A stretch of DNA of 64,000 nucleotides from Euryodendron excelsum (Eukaryota; Streptophyta; Magnoliopsida; Ericales; Pentaphylacaceae): contig CM065386.1 in NCBI GenBank assembly GCA_033060915.1, positions 4,787,501-4,851,500 of the forward strand. The letters run 5' to 3'. This document shows, in pieces, positions 22,401 to 33,014 of the stretch. The position numbers and the translations under genes were made by a program. A model generated the notes under the pieces. That model worked only from the letters and a program-made list of their open reading frames with translations, did not search any database and was not told the DNA's origin. Position 1 is the stretch's first letter; each line of letters opens with the position of its first letter.

Positions 22401-23765
22401 AAGTTAGTCGACCCAAAGTCACTTTAACCCTAGGTTAGCCTAACCCGAGTTAGTTAACCTTAAGTCACCCCTAACCTTAGATCAACCCAATCTAGGTTAG
22501 TATGCTTCAAGGTTCCAACTCATGGACTCCTTTTGAAATCATCTTTCTGTTCAAAACTATTCTCATACCCCATTTTTCAAAAACCTCCTACTCTCTTGAG
22601 ATCAATTCCATAACCATTTTAAATGCCCCCACACTCTATCTTTAAAGTGTTCCCAAAAAGGTCTTCAAGAACTCACAACCCTAAGGTGTCCCTACCCTTT
22701 TCATGATTAGGAATTTCAAAGGAAGGTGATATATCAAGAACAACCTCCAAGGTTGTCCATATTAGAGTTCCAAAACCCTAGGTCTTCCCAAAAACCATGT
22801 TCGAAAACTTTCTGACAGTCCAAAATCATACCTCCAAGGTTTTCAAAACATGACTACAAAACATTTTCAAAGTTCTCGTGGGTTATTCTAAAGCATTTTC
22901 AAAACTCCCTTGAGTTATCTTGAAAACATTTTAAAACGCTTCAAAAACCCCTTTCAAGAATTTCAAAGTTCTATTTCAAAACACTCCAATATTCAATTTC
23001 AAATCAAAACTCTCAAGTTCTCTTTTTTCAAAGACCACAAAGTGTCTTCAAACTTTTTCAAAGACCACAAAGTGTCCTCAAACTTTCCAAAGGCCCTAAT
23101 GAGCCTATTTTCCATCAGGCTCTTACCCGAACTACGATTGACCTGATTCTCGCCAAATGAGATACGTAGGCAACCTAAAATGGTGCGGTCATAACTTCCA
23201 TTTCAACTCCAATCCCCTTTTCAAAAATTTCTATCAATTCAAAGTTTCTATTTCAAACTCCTCCAAAACTTCCATGTTTTCAAACTTTTCCTAAAGTTTG
23301 CCTCATGCATTCATTCATCCGAAAAATGATGACTAAACCCCCTTTTTCAAAATTTTAAAGTAGATATTAAATGGACAATGGTAACTGATTATTCTAGTGA
23401 GTGAACAAAAGGGTGGTTAGAGACGTAAGTACCGGAAGGGTGGGGTTGGGTGATGATATTAGGATATCTTCCCTACAAGTAACCAACCCCCGAACCATAG
23501 ATTTCTGTTTTCGAAAGACCAAAATAGAATTATTTTCCAAAAGGGCTTAAATTTTTCCAAAGGTTGTCAAACAACCTATTTTTTTAAAAACCCTCTCTTG
23601 AGGGAGTTTTCAAAATCTTATCCAAAAATCCTAAGTTTAATCTTCAAATTAACACTTAGTTTTAGGTATCCTAATTCACCTTAATCAAGTTAGGTGGCGA
23701 CTCCTGTTTTTTTAAAAAGCCCTTCATCAAATCAATTTCAAGTTCAAACCTAGTCGCACTTATCA
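19426..23765 (+). mobile_element. Large LTR-like insertion nested in the Tat element
   Basis: The insertion separates the two halves of the antisense ORF. It starts TGTAAGCACCTCATTTTTGCC and ends near CGCACTTATCA, a TG...CA form. It contains a core-promoter-like GCCTATAAATACAACCCTCC (about 20804-20823), diverged duplicate blocks about 200 bp apart (20030-20140 and 20240-20350), a minisatellite (22222-22500), and near its end ATACGTAGGCAACC and GGTGGCGACTCC, phrases frequent at ends of long gypsy LTRs. There is no pol sequence, so a long solo LTR is the best guess. I could not find a matching target duplication, so the ends are approximate. Confidence 0.5.
22222..22500 (+). repeat. Minisatellite of ~33-bp units
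   Basis: At least six units vary around CCTAGGTTAACTTGACCCTAG followed by TTATCCAAC. Each unit contains CCTAGGTTAAC, which can pair with GTTAACCTAGG of neighbours. Units near the right end are more diverged (AACCCAAGTTAGTCGACCC). Confidence 0.8.
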
Positions 23766-24677
23766 TTCTAGGAGGATGAGTTCTGGTGACAGAGTTCCGC
23801 ACTTTTGTCTCCGAGCCGAAAGGACCTTAGACCCAAAAACCAGGGCGCGATAAGCAGCAATCATGTCAGCAGATACCCTGTTCGTCGCAGTGAAAGACTG
23901 GTATCGAATTGGGTGGCCCAATAGTAAATGTGCAACTCGACCTATCCTTTGCAATTCTCCCTCGCCTTTGTATGCCCAGACTCGCTCTAAGGCAGCAAGA
24001 TCGAGGCCGAGGTGTTCAGTCTCCTTGTCCCTAGGTGCAAAGCTAGCTGGGAAGTACGAAAACATAGAGTCAAGCAACAAACCAAGGAAAATCAAATAAA
24101 AACAGAAAAAGGAGCAAAACACATCAGATAGCGAAGAAAGTGGTAGACCTATCCTTCTCGGTGTTTTGGGGCATCTCATTTCTGGCGCCAGTTCTACAGG
24201 AATGTCGCCGAATTCCCATGGCCCCCTCACTCTCAATATGGCATCGTCAATCCCCTTTCTTGAACTAGGAATGAACTGGATCAACTCCCTGGACCCGTGC
24301 CTAGACCTAAAATAATACTTGTATCTCTCTGTTTTACCGTTGTCGCCCACCTCCACAGCGGCGTAATAGTAGTTGAACTAGTGAAGACCTAGGTTTAAGC
24401 CAAGGTGGCTGTTCAACTCAATCATCCCCATCACTATTCTGTAATCGTTTGGCAGCAGTTGTATTGGGGCGATTTCGTAGTGGCTGAGGAGTTGGGTTAA
24501 GAAGGGATGGACGGGAAACGTAAGGCCACCCTCTACTATTGCGATAAGGGGAAACGGATTCCCCCCTTCGGTCACTCTCCAACCGTCATCCTTTGGCCCT
24601 ACCAAGCCAATATCTAGCCCCTCCGAGAAATTATACCGTTGTTTGAAGGCGGCGATGGCGTTGAAGTAGCTAAGCAT
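23763..24677 (-). pseudogene. Antisense ORF of the Tat element, N-terminal half (putative plant transposon protein)
   Basis: Two open pieces (24677-24378, 99 aa; 24356-23763, 197 aa) are separated by a stop near 24376. The first has GGLTFPVHPFLTQLLSHY then IAPIQLLPNDYRIV, the signature of the plant 'gypsy type transposon' domain (PF04195 type). The second continues with WxYYFRSRHGSRELIQ-like wording, a hydrophobic stretch around residues 85-107 that is probably read-through of an intron, and RALVFGSKVLSARR. Orientation is opposite to gag/pol, as known for Tat elements. It is broken by the stop and by the nested insertion. Confidence 0.65.
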
Positions 24678-25002
24678 TCCCCTAAGTCAGGTGCCCATAG
24701 TAGCTAAAGGATTCTAGGGTTCAACCGAAAAAAGAGAAGAAGGAATATAAAGTGAGGGAGGACTTACAAAATGGCGATCTTCATGAAAGAGACGGGGCCA
24801 GGGCGTAAAGGATCTCTACGTTCAAACAATGTTTACAACCTTAGCTCTGGCCTGCGAAAAGAACATTAGCACGGCGACAATAGGTCTGGGGAAGCTCAAT
24901 GGTCACATCCCATTTGACACCGTCTGATGGTTGACGTCACCGAATCGTCGCGAGACATTAGCCCAAGACCCCTATATTAGGGGCACTAGGGCTAAGGGCA
25001 AT

Positions 25003-25604
25003 TGTGGGTCAAATAAACACCGGCCCAAACCAACTTGCAAGTCCAAAAGGATTAGCACTGCCAAATTGAGCCTGGAGCGGCCCAGAAGCAATTATTACAA
25101 CACAGGCCCAAGTCGTTTTATCAGCCCAAGCTAAAACCCTCTTAACCCAGTTTAGGAATGTAATCATGCGGAGGGTTAGAGCATTTAATAGAGAATAGAC
25201 CCGCATTTAATACGGGTGAGGCGTTGCACACAATAACAACTCTCGCGTCTGGTTAGTCGAGCTCCAGCATGGCGCTAAAGGTGAAATTACATCCGATCAG
25301 TCGGCTCTAGCCGGCATAGACCTGTGCAGCAAATCATGATTATCGGAGTTGATGCAACAGAGAACACTACACTATAAAAACACAGCATCCTGAAGAAGCA
25401 AGATATGGACAATTGATTTCCTAAATATTCTGAGTCTTTATTCTCCTTCTACTATTAGTTAAGATTGCTAACTTGATTGTCAGAGTGTGATCAGTTCAAA
25501 GTGGATCGACCCATTCTAACTCCTTTGTCTCTTTATAACAGGTTAAAAATTCATTAATATTAGTTCGAATGATCAACCAAATCTTTTTAAAAATCTCACT
25601 TACA
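25003..25604 (+). repeat. 3' LTR of the Tat element
   Basis: 602 bp, begins TGTGGGTCAAATAAAC and ends TCTCACTTACA, aligned throughout with 15288-15889. Confidence 0.85.
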
Positions 25605-26722
25605 TGTATAAATAATGATTGATCATAAAAAGACGCGTGGACTTTGGATAAATCCAATTCGGAACCCCGCCCACCACTTAGACCATCATTTATGGTTATT
25701 CAAGTTGTCAATTTGATCTCATGCACAACCATTCTTATGATGTCATTCAACCATTATGAGGGGAAAATAATGTTGTGACTCGACTAATCAAATGCACATG
25801 AGTGATTCTGACTCTCAAGATAATATTCCATCTTTGGGCCGCCAAAGCAGAATAGGACTTGTGACCATGGAGATCTTGAATTATTTGTTTTAAAGACCAA
25901 ATTGAACAGGTGAGACTAAGACCCGTTAACTACAGAAATCACGAATTTTGACGTAGAACGGCCGGCCTATTTTGGACGTTAGAAGGGAGAGTAGACGATG
26001 GCGAGAAGAGTGTGTCCATTCTTTCTTCTGGGCACGAGCACATGGGCGGCACCATGTTATATGATCTATTGACCTAACTGAAATTTTAAAAAAATATCTT
26101 AGTAAATTTAATGTTTATATTACCTGATCCCACTTATTTGGTTTACAAGATAAAGAAAAAGTGTTATATTTCATAACAACCAAAAAAAAAATTTGAGTAC
26201 CCCTTTGAAAATAAAAAAGTTCATTTTTGCTTTACCTATGTCAATGCTATAATTTAATTGATATGCTCACGGGCAAACCGAGGGGTGTTTGCGGGGCCCT
26301 CTGCATGCTATAATTTAATTTTTGGTTTACCTATGTCAATCCTATAAAAGTTCAATTTTAAAATTTTTGAAGTTCTGTATAATTGATATAAAATTTTGAA
26401 TATTTATGATATAATGTAGGTATTGGCCCTTAAAATCTTAAAAAATTTACTTTGATCCCTATAAAAATTTTAAAAAATTACCTTAACCCCGTTAATACAA
26501 ATCTTGGGTCCGTAACTAGATATGCTCAACTTTCGCATTCTTGTTATTTACTTAAAAGTAAATACTACTAGAGTTGTAGTTTGACCCATGTTTTCATTAG
26601 AACTAGTTCAGGCAAGGCTCCATGAACATGCTTCTCAAAAAATCTGACTCTTATGACATTATTTTCTAGTTGCATTCAAGCATCCAACTAATGTGAGCAT
26701 GGATTAAGACTGATATTTTGGG
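25605..26722. other. Intergenic with degraded repeat, no gene seen
   Basis: Between about 26060 and 26530 the sequence repeats phrases such as CTATAAAAATTTTAAAAAATTACCTT and ends in a CTTGGGTCCGTAACTAG-like motif. The same kind of sequence sits in intron 1 of gene 2 (34490-34745), so it is a dispersed repeat, possibly the tail of an hAT-type element. The rest is unclassified. Confidence 0.4.
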
Positions 26723-27269
26723 CAAATCAAATCCATAGCAGAACACTGGGTCGGACTGAACGCTTTCACGTATAATCACTGGAATTGCTCAAGGCTTCGC
26801 TATCTATATCAAGATTTCTATCTTTATCAAGATTTCGGATTGAGAGTTATTCATAGAAATTTCAAAGCTAGCAATGTTTTGCTAGATAATGGCATGAACC
26901 CAAAAACATTAAATTTTGGGTTGGCTAGAAGTTTAGGCTGAAATGAGACAAAAGCAAATAGAACAGGGTGGTTGGGGTACACACTATGAACCTCTGATTC
27001 ATGTTCTTACTGCTGTTGAATTATATTGTCCATAGTTTGTTTCTCTTTTCAATGCTTCGTTTTAGCGTCTACATGTATCCAAAGTAGGTGGTTGATGAGG
27101 TTTTCTCCTTAAAATATGATTTGTTCAGCTTTGGTGTTTTAATGTTGGAGGTTATTTGTGACAAAAGAAACATAAGATTTTTCTACTAGATCACAACCTT
27201 AATCTCTTGGACACGTAGGTGACATGTGTCTTGTTTTGTTAACTTAGGTCCACGTGTGAAAACTTATAT

Positions 27270-27655
27270 GTATTTTTAAGGTGCTCTCTAAAATGGTTCT
27301 TTTAACTATTTTAAATTGTTAAATTTCAAAAATGACTATCTAACAGACTCTCTATATGACTCTCTATTTTGTAATCTCATTTTGGTTCTTTAAACTTTTG
27401 TTAACTTAATTAGATCCACATTAGAAAGTCAAAAGTAGGTCTCTAAATTTTAAATATTATTATTTCACAAATCTCTCTCTTTCTCTTTTCTCTTTTTTTT
27501 TTTTTGGGAGGGGGGGAGTGTTAAAAAATAATAATTTATGAAATGACTAACTAAAATAGAGAATTTTTTAAAAAGTAACTAGCTAAAATATAGAATATAA
27601 TATTTAAATATATTTTGACCAATTATTTTAGAAAGTAACATTGAAGATGCCCAGT
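27270..27655. repeat. Probable MITE in the pseudogene intron 6
   Basis: The right end reads TAGAAAGTAACATTGAAGATGC and the left end GGTGCTCTCTAAAATGGTTC, partly inverted copies of each other and similar to common plant MITE termini. The intron here is about 480 bp, against roughly 75-85 bp in the intact genes. Confidence 0.4.
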
Positions 27656-27940
27656 AGCTTAATTTGGATTGTTTAGACATGGAGATTCAATTAACAAGGC
27701 AGGTCCTTGGAACTGGTTGATGTACCTCTAGGTGACTCACACTACATATCTGAGTGGTACGAACAGTCCATGTGAATCTGTTGTATGTGCAACAATGTCC
27801 ATATGATCGGCCAAGCATGACAACTGTGGTTCTATTGTTGGGTGTTGAGGGTGCATTGCCTCCGGCTATATAACCTGGCTTTTTCATGGAAAGGAGACCA
27901 TTTGAAGTTGATTCTTCGTCAAGCAAGTATGCAACAAGTT

Positions 27941-28198
27941 ACTACAAAGATTGTAGTTGAATTAGTTTCAACAATTGAGTTTAGAACCTCGCTTTTTTTT
28001 TAACGGTGACATGTTCGAACTCACTTATAATAGTTATTATGTGAGCTAAATACTATTGAGAATGAACTGCATGTCACTTATATTGTGGTGAGGCTGTATT
28101 AATCAATAATTATGGCTCAAGACAACAGATGAATATTCCAAAGGGAATTGCTACTCTAACTACCTCTTTTCACCTTTTTACTTAAAAGAAAAAAAAAA
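27941..28198 (+). mobile_element. SINE-like retroposon in pseudogene exon 7
   Basis: The 258-bp insertion is flanked by AAGTATGCAACAAGTT (27925-27940) and AAGTATGCAACATGTT (28199-28214), a 16-bp target duplication with one mismatch. It ends in an A tract directly before the right duplicate. A B-box-like GTTCGAACTC lies at about 28014-28023. S-RLK coding similarity resumes directly after the right duplicate. No ORF is present, which fits a LINE-mobilised SINE. Confidence 0.8.
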
Positions 28199-28262
28199 AA
28201 GTATGCAACATGTTCAGTGGCTTCAGCCAACAAAGTCACTATTACACGTATTTTCCATGTAC

Positions 28263-30175
28263 CAACCCCTGTGAAACAAAAGTTTTGTCACTGTTAAAGG
28301 CCATTTATCTTCTTCGAGGGTTAGTTTAATGAACCTCAATTAGTTCCCTTTACTTCGTGTGTTCTTCTGAATCATACCACTTCCACTGTGTTTAGGATCA
28401 GTCTTGACGATCTTAACTATTGAACTATTTACTTGATCGACACACTAGATTGAAGTTGTGATATGAGTTGAAAAATTCAAAGGGCACCATCAGAATTAAA
28501 ACTTGAATCCAAACATGAAGAATAAGTTGCATGTAAAAAAAAATAAAGTATCGTTTGCCGTGTTTTTAGAACTTAATGGTGAATTTTCTCCACCATTGAA
28601 AGAATGATGTAGCATGGAAATCAAGAACTCCAAATTTAGAATTGTTTGAAACTTGGTGTTTTGATTGGAGATGTAGTGGAAATTAAGAATCCTCACAGAT
28701 TTTGGCAGAATTTCATTCAAGTTGCAATGTGAATCTTCTATTAGACACCGTTTCTCCATCTAACGATAATATCCATGAGAGGCTAAAGTAAAATTTATGT
28801 ATAAAGTACAGAAATTCTAACTGTAATAACCTAATTTGTTACTTGTGATTATTTTGAAGGCAAAATAGGTAATTGACAACACAAGTTATTATGCTTACCA
28901 CTTCTGCATTTTATAAAAAATTTCACTTTTAGTCTCTCGTAGACATTTTTATCTAGACAAATGATAGTTAATGAAAGATTCACATTACAACTTGACCATA
29001 TAAGTGTAAGAGATTGAGTGTCATAATTAAAAAGTCAAGAACCAAAATGAAATTGAGTGTAAACTCTGGTGCTAACAAATGTAAAGTGAACACGGTCATT
29101 TGGGATAATTTTCCGTCCAATAACACAATTTAAGACAGAAAATGCCCCAGGGCCAAAGAACTACGCATTGGACGAAATGAGAAGGACCATTATCATTCCA
29201 ATTTGAACTTTTCATACAAAATGAATTCTCTCAAGCCAAAACCCCCAATTCTGACTTTTATCTATAACTGGGTCTAAGTACAATCTAAAAAACTTACAAA
29301 TTTTGGGTCAAGGATGCCTTGCAAAAGTAGAATGCAGATTTAACAAGAAAGAAAATGCTACCATCAACCACAATTGATAGTTAGTCGCCAGCCGATGGTA
29401 ACTATCCTCTGACAACAATCTGAAAGCTGATAGAGCTGTCCTCGAGCCATGAGGCCTGAAGCCTCATCAGTAAATCTAATTGTCCTAACAGCAAAATTAA
29501 TGTCCTCCACAGGCTATAGTCCAAAACTGCTATCTGTCTCTTCCAATTTTCTTGCATCTTTACTCCATTCTATCTATTGTCCGGCCCAGTGATGCTATAC
29601 AAACTAAAAAAATAAGTATATAGAAATGAACTACAGAACTATGCGGCTAAATTTGGATCTATCAATTTGAAATGACGAACTCGCGAAGTTGACTTTTAAT
29701 TATAAAATTATCACTATCACAACAATTTGACGGAGGATTTGTATAAAAAAATTAAGTAAGAATAAAATGTTTTCCTAACCTCTATATTGAAATCTTATTT
29801 CACTCAATGTTTATTCTTGAGAATTCTCGCCGTAACCCTTCCCAAATTGTTCTATTAGGCCCTGTTGGGTTAAGGGAAGAAAAATAAAACAAGTGCATAT
29901 TTGTTGGGAGTTTGGTTAGCAAGAAACAGGAAATTTTCTCATAAAACTCATGTGACTTTTTATTTCTAAAAAAATATTACTTAAATTTTTCCTGCAAGAA
30001 ACACATGAAAATAACTTTTCTTTCCCGTGAAAGTTGGTTTCTACTGTTAATTTATTTTAACTTTTATGTTATTAAAACAATCAATCTTGTTAGCATTATG
30101 AACCAACTTTCTATCTAACCAAATGTTCATTGAAAAGTATTTTTTTTCTTTTTATTATGTTAATTCAATTTAAAT
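28263..30175. other. Intergenic, no gene seen
   Basis: Unclassified AT-rich sequence. An 87-codon minus-strand frame at 28759-28496 has no recognisable domain. No tandem repeat or LTR was found. Confidence 0.4.
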
Positions 30176-30179
30176 GTTA

Positions 30180-30270
30180 GTGCAATTTTTTTTTTTTTTT
30201 TTGGCGCAATGGACTGGATGGAGGGCCAAAGCCCTGGTTAATTTTTTCCAAAATATTTTTAGAATTAGAT
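30180..30270 (-). repeat. Possible LINE or SINE 3' end with poly(A)
   Basis: On the minus strand the sequence reads CCAGGGCTTTGGCCCTCCAT and ends in a run of about 19 A (30184-30202). A related GGCTTAGGCCCTC precedes the A tail of the SINE remnant at 13.8 kb. The 5' limit is unclear. Confidence 0.35.
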
Positions 30271-30287
30271 AGAGAATAAAAAAAAAA

Positions 30288-30701
30288 GATAATTACGCTT
30301 TGCCACATGATGGTTTGAGCAAAAATTATATGATCTCCATGTGGTTTAGAAGTAAACACACTACTCTCTTATAGAAGTAAACACGCTACTCTCTTATAGT
30401 TTAGACTTAACTTTAAAATGAATAGAAACCGTTAAAATTAACATCAATTCAGTCATATAGGTATTTTAGTTATTTCATCTCTTCGAAATAAAATATCAAA
30501 AAAATAATTTTTTTCTTTTATATTAAAATACAAGGTTGTCCTTTGCATGAATATTTTTTTCAGATCACAAAATCTGTCAGGGTTTAATCCATTTTATATT
30601 AAGTTCAAACTAAAAAAAATTATGTATTTACTTTTAAATCATAAAAGAGTTATATGATTTTTACTTAAACTACAAGAAGAACTAAAGTGTACTTACCTTA
30701 A
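30288..30701. repeat. MITE with ~80-bp imperfect inverted repeats
   Basis: The left arm (ATAATTACGCTTTGCCACAT and on through CATGTGGTTTAGAAGTAAAC) and the right arm (TTTACTTTTAAATCATAAAA to CTAAAGTGTACTTACCTTA) are imperfect reverse complements. Inside the left arm a 25-26-bp stretch, GAAGTAAACACACTACTC plus TCTTATA, is directly repeated (about 30348-30400). No ORF. Confidence 0.6.
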
Positions 30702-32880
30702 AAAAATAAATAATAACGACTGTGCCATTTTTGCAAAAGCTATCGAGAAAGCATTTGATAGTTGATGTCTATGTGGTCAATATTGCTCTTGATCTTATCC
30801 CCTGATCTTTTTTTAAATAATTCCATGGTCAACCTCTATCGTCATCTTAGACGTCGAATTCAATCACCCATCCGAGAAAAACGAAAGAGAATTTTTTCAC
30901 AAAAATATTATAAAAATAACGTAATAATTATAATTTTATAAATAAAAATCATGTATTTTCTTTTAAGGGATCAGACCTCTCCTTCTACCACACTATAATA
31001 ACATTGTATGATTCAAACTTTCAGAGGATAAAATCCATTTTCCACATTAATATTTTTTTGACTTTTTCTTACAGTAAAAAAAGAGTCATACGGGTAAACG
31101 GAACTTAACGTAGAATTCGAAGAAAAAAAATGATGACGTGCATGACTTTTGTTGGTAGGTGATACCTGTGGAATTCCAAACCCTTGACTAGTCTACCAAA
31201 AAGTTGTAGCAAAATTGACGATTGTGAAAATTGGAAGCTGCTGCGGCCTTGAGGGATTAACCTCATGGTTGGATGTTCCAACCGCCGCGTTATTTTGGTC
31301 ACCCACATAGGCATTTTTTTGGACTAACTTAGTCTATATGTTCTGCGGAATACTACATGTGACTCGGAGTTTACTTTGCAAGGGTGAATTCAGTGTACGT
31401 AACGCTTGCCTTGGGAGAGGTCCCTTGTGAAAAAAAAAAAAAAAGTGTTTAGAAGTTAGGAAGAAAAGTACATAGGAGGATTTGCCATACTAATGAGGTT
31501 TGAACTTGATGTTTTCTTTTACTTGCCAAATTAAAAGAATGTTAAGATTTTGAGTGTTGGCATATTATGTGAAGAAAAGTATTTTGATTGTAATTTAATT
31601 TTTTTCTTTTACTTAACATAATACAAATACAATCAAAATTTTGCAATCCGAAAGCTGTTGTGAAACATTGAGAGACTTGGACATTGTTATAATACATGTA
31701 TGAGAATGTTTTATAATTGATTCAAATCATTGAAGGCATTCTTAGTGGAGTCAGACGAACTTTTAGAGGATGTCAGAAGTATCGTAGTGAATCGATACTC
31801 AACCACTAAAGAACTGTATTATAAGTGTATCAATACACAATCGTGCTATTAGAGGATGTCAGAAGTATCGTAGTGAATCGATACTCAACCACTAAAGAAC
31901 TGTATTATAAGTGTATCAATACACAATCGTGGTTACTTAATCCATAAAAGGCGAGCACCACTGCAAAATTCAAGGATTTTACACATAAGGTGCAGGGGAT
32001 TTGGCTAGGTATTGGGTTGTAAGTTGCAAAAATATATACACTTCGTAGCAATGCATTGATTGACTAGACTAAATTCTCGTTTGACTTTTTCATTCAAAAT
32101 AATATGTCTTGCATTATTTTGTATTGCTGGTGCATATTTACATTGTATATATATATATATATATATTTATTTATTTATTTATTGGGGAGTGACTGACTAT
32201 AAATGGTGAGAATGGCATAAACAAAAAGGGATCCAACCCTTGAGCCATATTCTTTGTTTTGATTTTATGCTGCAAGATATGAGCTATCTCAATAATGATT
32301 TTAGACCAGGAATAATATATGTTTTTGTCCTTAAAATTTCGTTGACTTTGCCATATTTGGAATCATCTCATGAGATGACGATTGTGCATGCTTAAGAACT
32401 CCAACAATTATGACAGCTGACTGAAAGTAAAGTTCTCTGGTTTCCACAGGGTAACCATTTATCATTGTGATTGGGATTAATTACTGCATTTCTGAAATGT
32501 GGTTCGATATTATTATGTTCTTTTGAATTTTAAAATATAATAAGTTGGCCTATTAAATTATTAATTAGTATCAATTAATTCTTTCTGTTAAAAATATATT
32601 AGTAATTAAGTAAGAGAGTAGATGAAAAATTATCATGTAAGTTGTACATATTTATAAAAGTTTATTTTATACCTTAGTTATATTATCTTTTTATAATAAT
32701 TGTCTAATGACTGAAATACTTTTTATTTTGTTCATATAATTTAAAAAATATTTCAGTTATTAAGTAATTATTTTAACAAGATAATATCAATTTAGGTATA
32801 ACACTATATTTTGTTAACATGTATAAATTAAATAATAAATTTTTATCTATTTTTATAATAAATTACTAACAAAAGGAATT
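30702..32880. other. Intergenic upstream of gene 2
   Basis: AT-rich DNA containing the 86-bp tandem duplication at 31763-31931 and a TA microsatellite at about 32146-32166 that passes into TTTA repeats to 32182. From 32500 to 32880 the sequence is over three-quarters A+T and may hold the gene-2 promoter; no specific element can be assigned. Confidence 0.4.
31763..31931. repeat. Perfect 86-bp tandem duplication
   Basis: Copy 1 (31763-31848) and copy 2 (31849-31931) both read TTAGAGGATGTCAGAAGTAT onward to CACAATCGTG with no mismatch seen, so the duplication is recent or an assembly artefact. Each copy also contains short inverted phrases (GTATCG...CGATAC and GTGTAT...ATACAC). Confidence 0.9.
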
Positions 32881-33014
32881 TATTGGTACATATTAATAAT
32901 TTAAAGGTAAACTTATTACGTATTAAAATGCATAGTGCTAATGCGGAGAGAAAAAGAGCGGAACCCAAGAATTCAAGAATCATATATTACTGGAAAAGAA
33001 GCTCGAAAAAATTG

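Larger units (their letters stand above)
15288..25604 (+). mobile_element. Ty3/gypsy retrotransposon of the Tat lineage, internally deleted and carrying a nested insertion
   Basis: Two direct repeats of 602 bp each (15288-15889 and 25003-25604) start TGYGGGTCAAATAAAC and end CACTTAYA. Five bases flank them as TATAT and TGTAT, a target duplication with one change. Directly after the left LTR is GTCGTCGTCTGTGGGA, a worn form of the primer site that follows many Tat/Athila LTRs; an AGGGGCACTAGGG polypurine-like tract precedes the right LTR. Inside are gag remnants, a short RNase H piece, a tandem-repeat block and an antisense ORF, the arrangement known for the Tat lineage (Ogre, Retand, Grande). 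Protease, most of reverse transcriptase and integrase are missing. Confidence 0.85.
26723..28262 (+). pseudogene. S-RLK pseudogene: remains of exons 5, 6 and 7
   Basis: Exon 5 (about 26723-26987) still shows the kinase catalytic region in degraded form: [10 protein letters not shown] in place of HRDLKASN and LNFGLARS in place of DFGLARS, so the catalytic Asp and the Asp of DFG are lost. A 17-bp piece (TATCAAGATTTCTATCTT) is duplicated. Exon 6 (about 27066-27217) keeps FSFGVLMLEV-like wording but has a stop in place of the SPEYA motif. Exon 7 (27695-27940 and 28199-28262) is interrupted by a SINE. Exons 1-4 are missing here. Same strand and family as genes 1-3; clearly not functional. Confidence 0.88.

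Noticed and set aside
32883..33014. Upstream in-frame start giving gene 2 a 44-residue N-terminal extension
   Set aside because: The extension is charged and would bury the signal peptide; the family starts directly with the hydrophobic leader.
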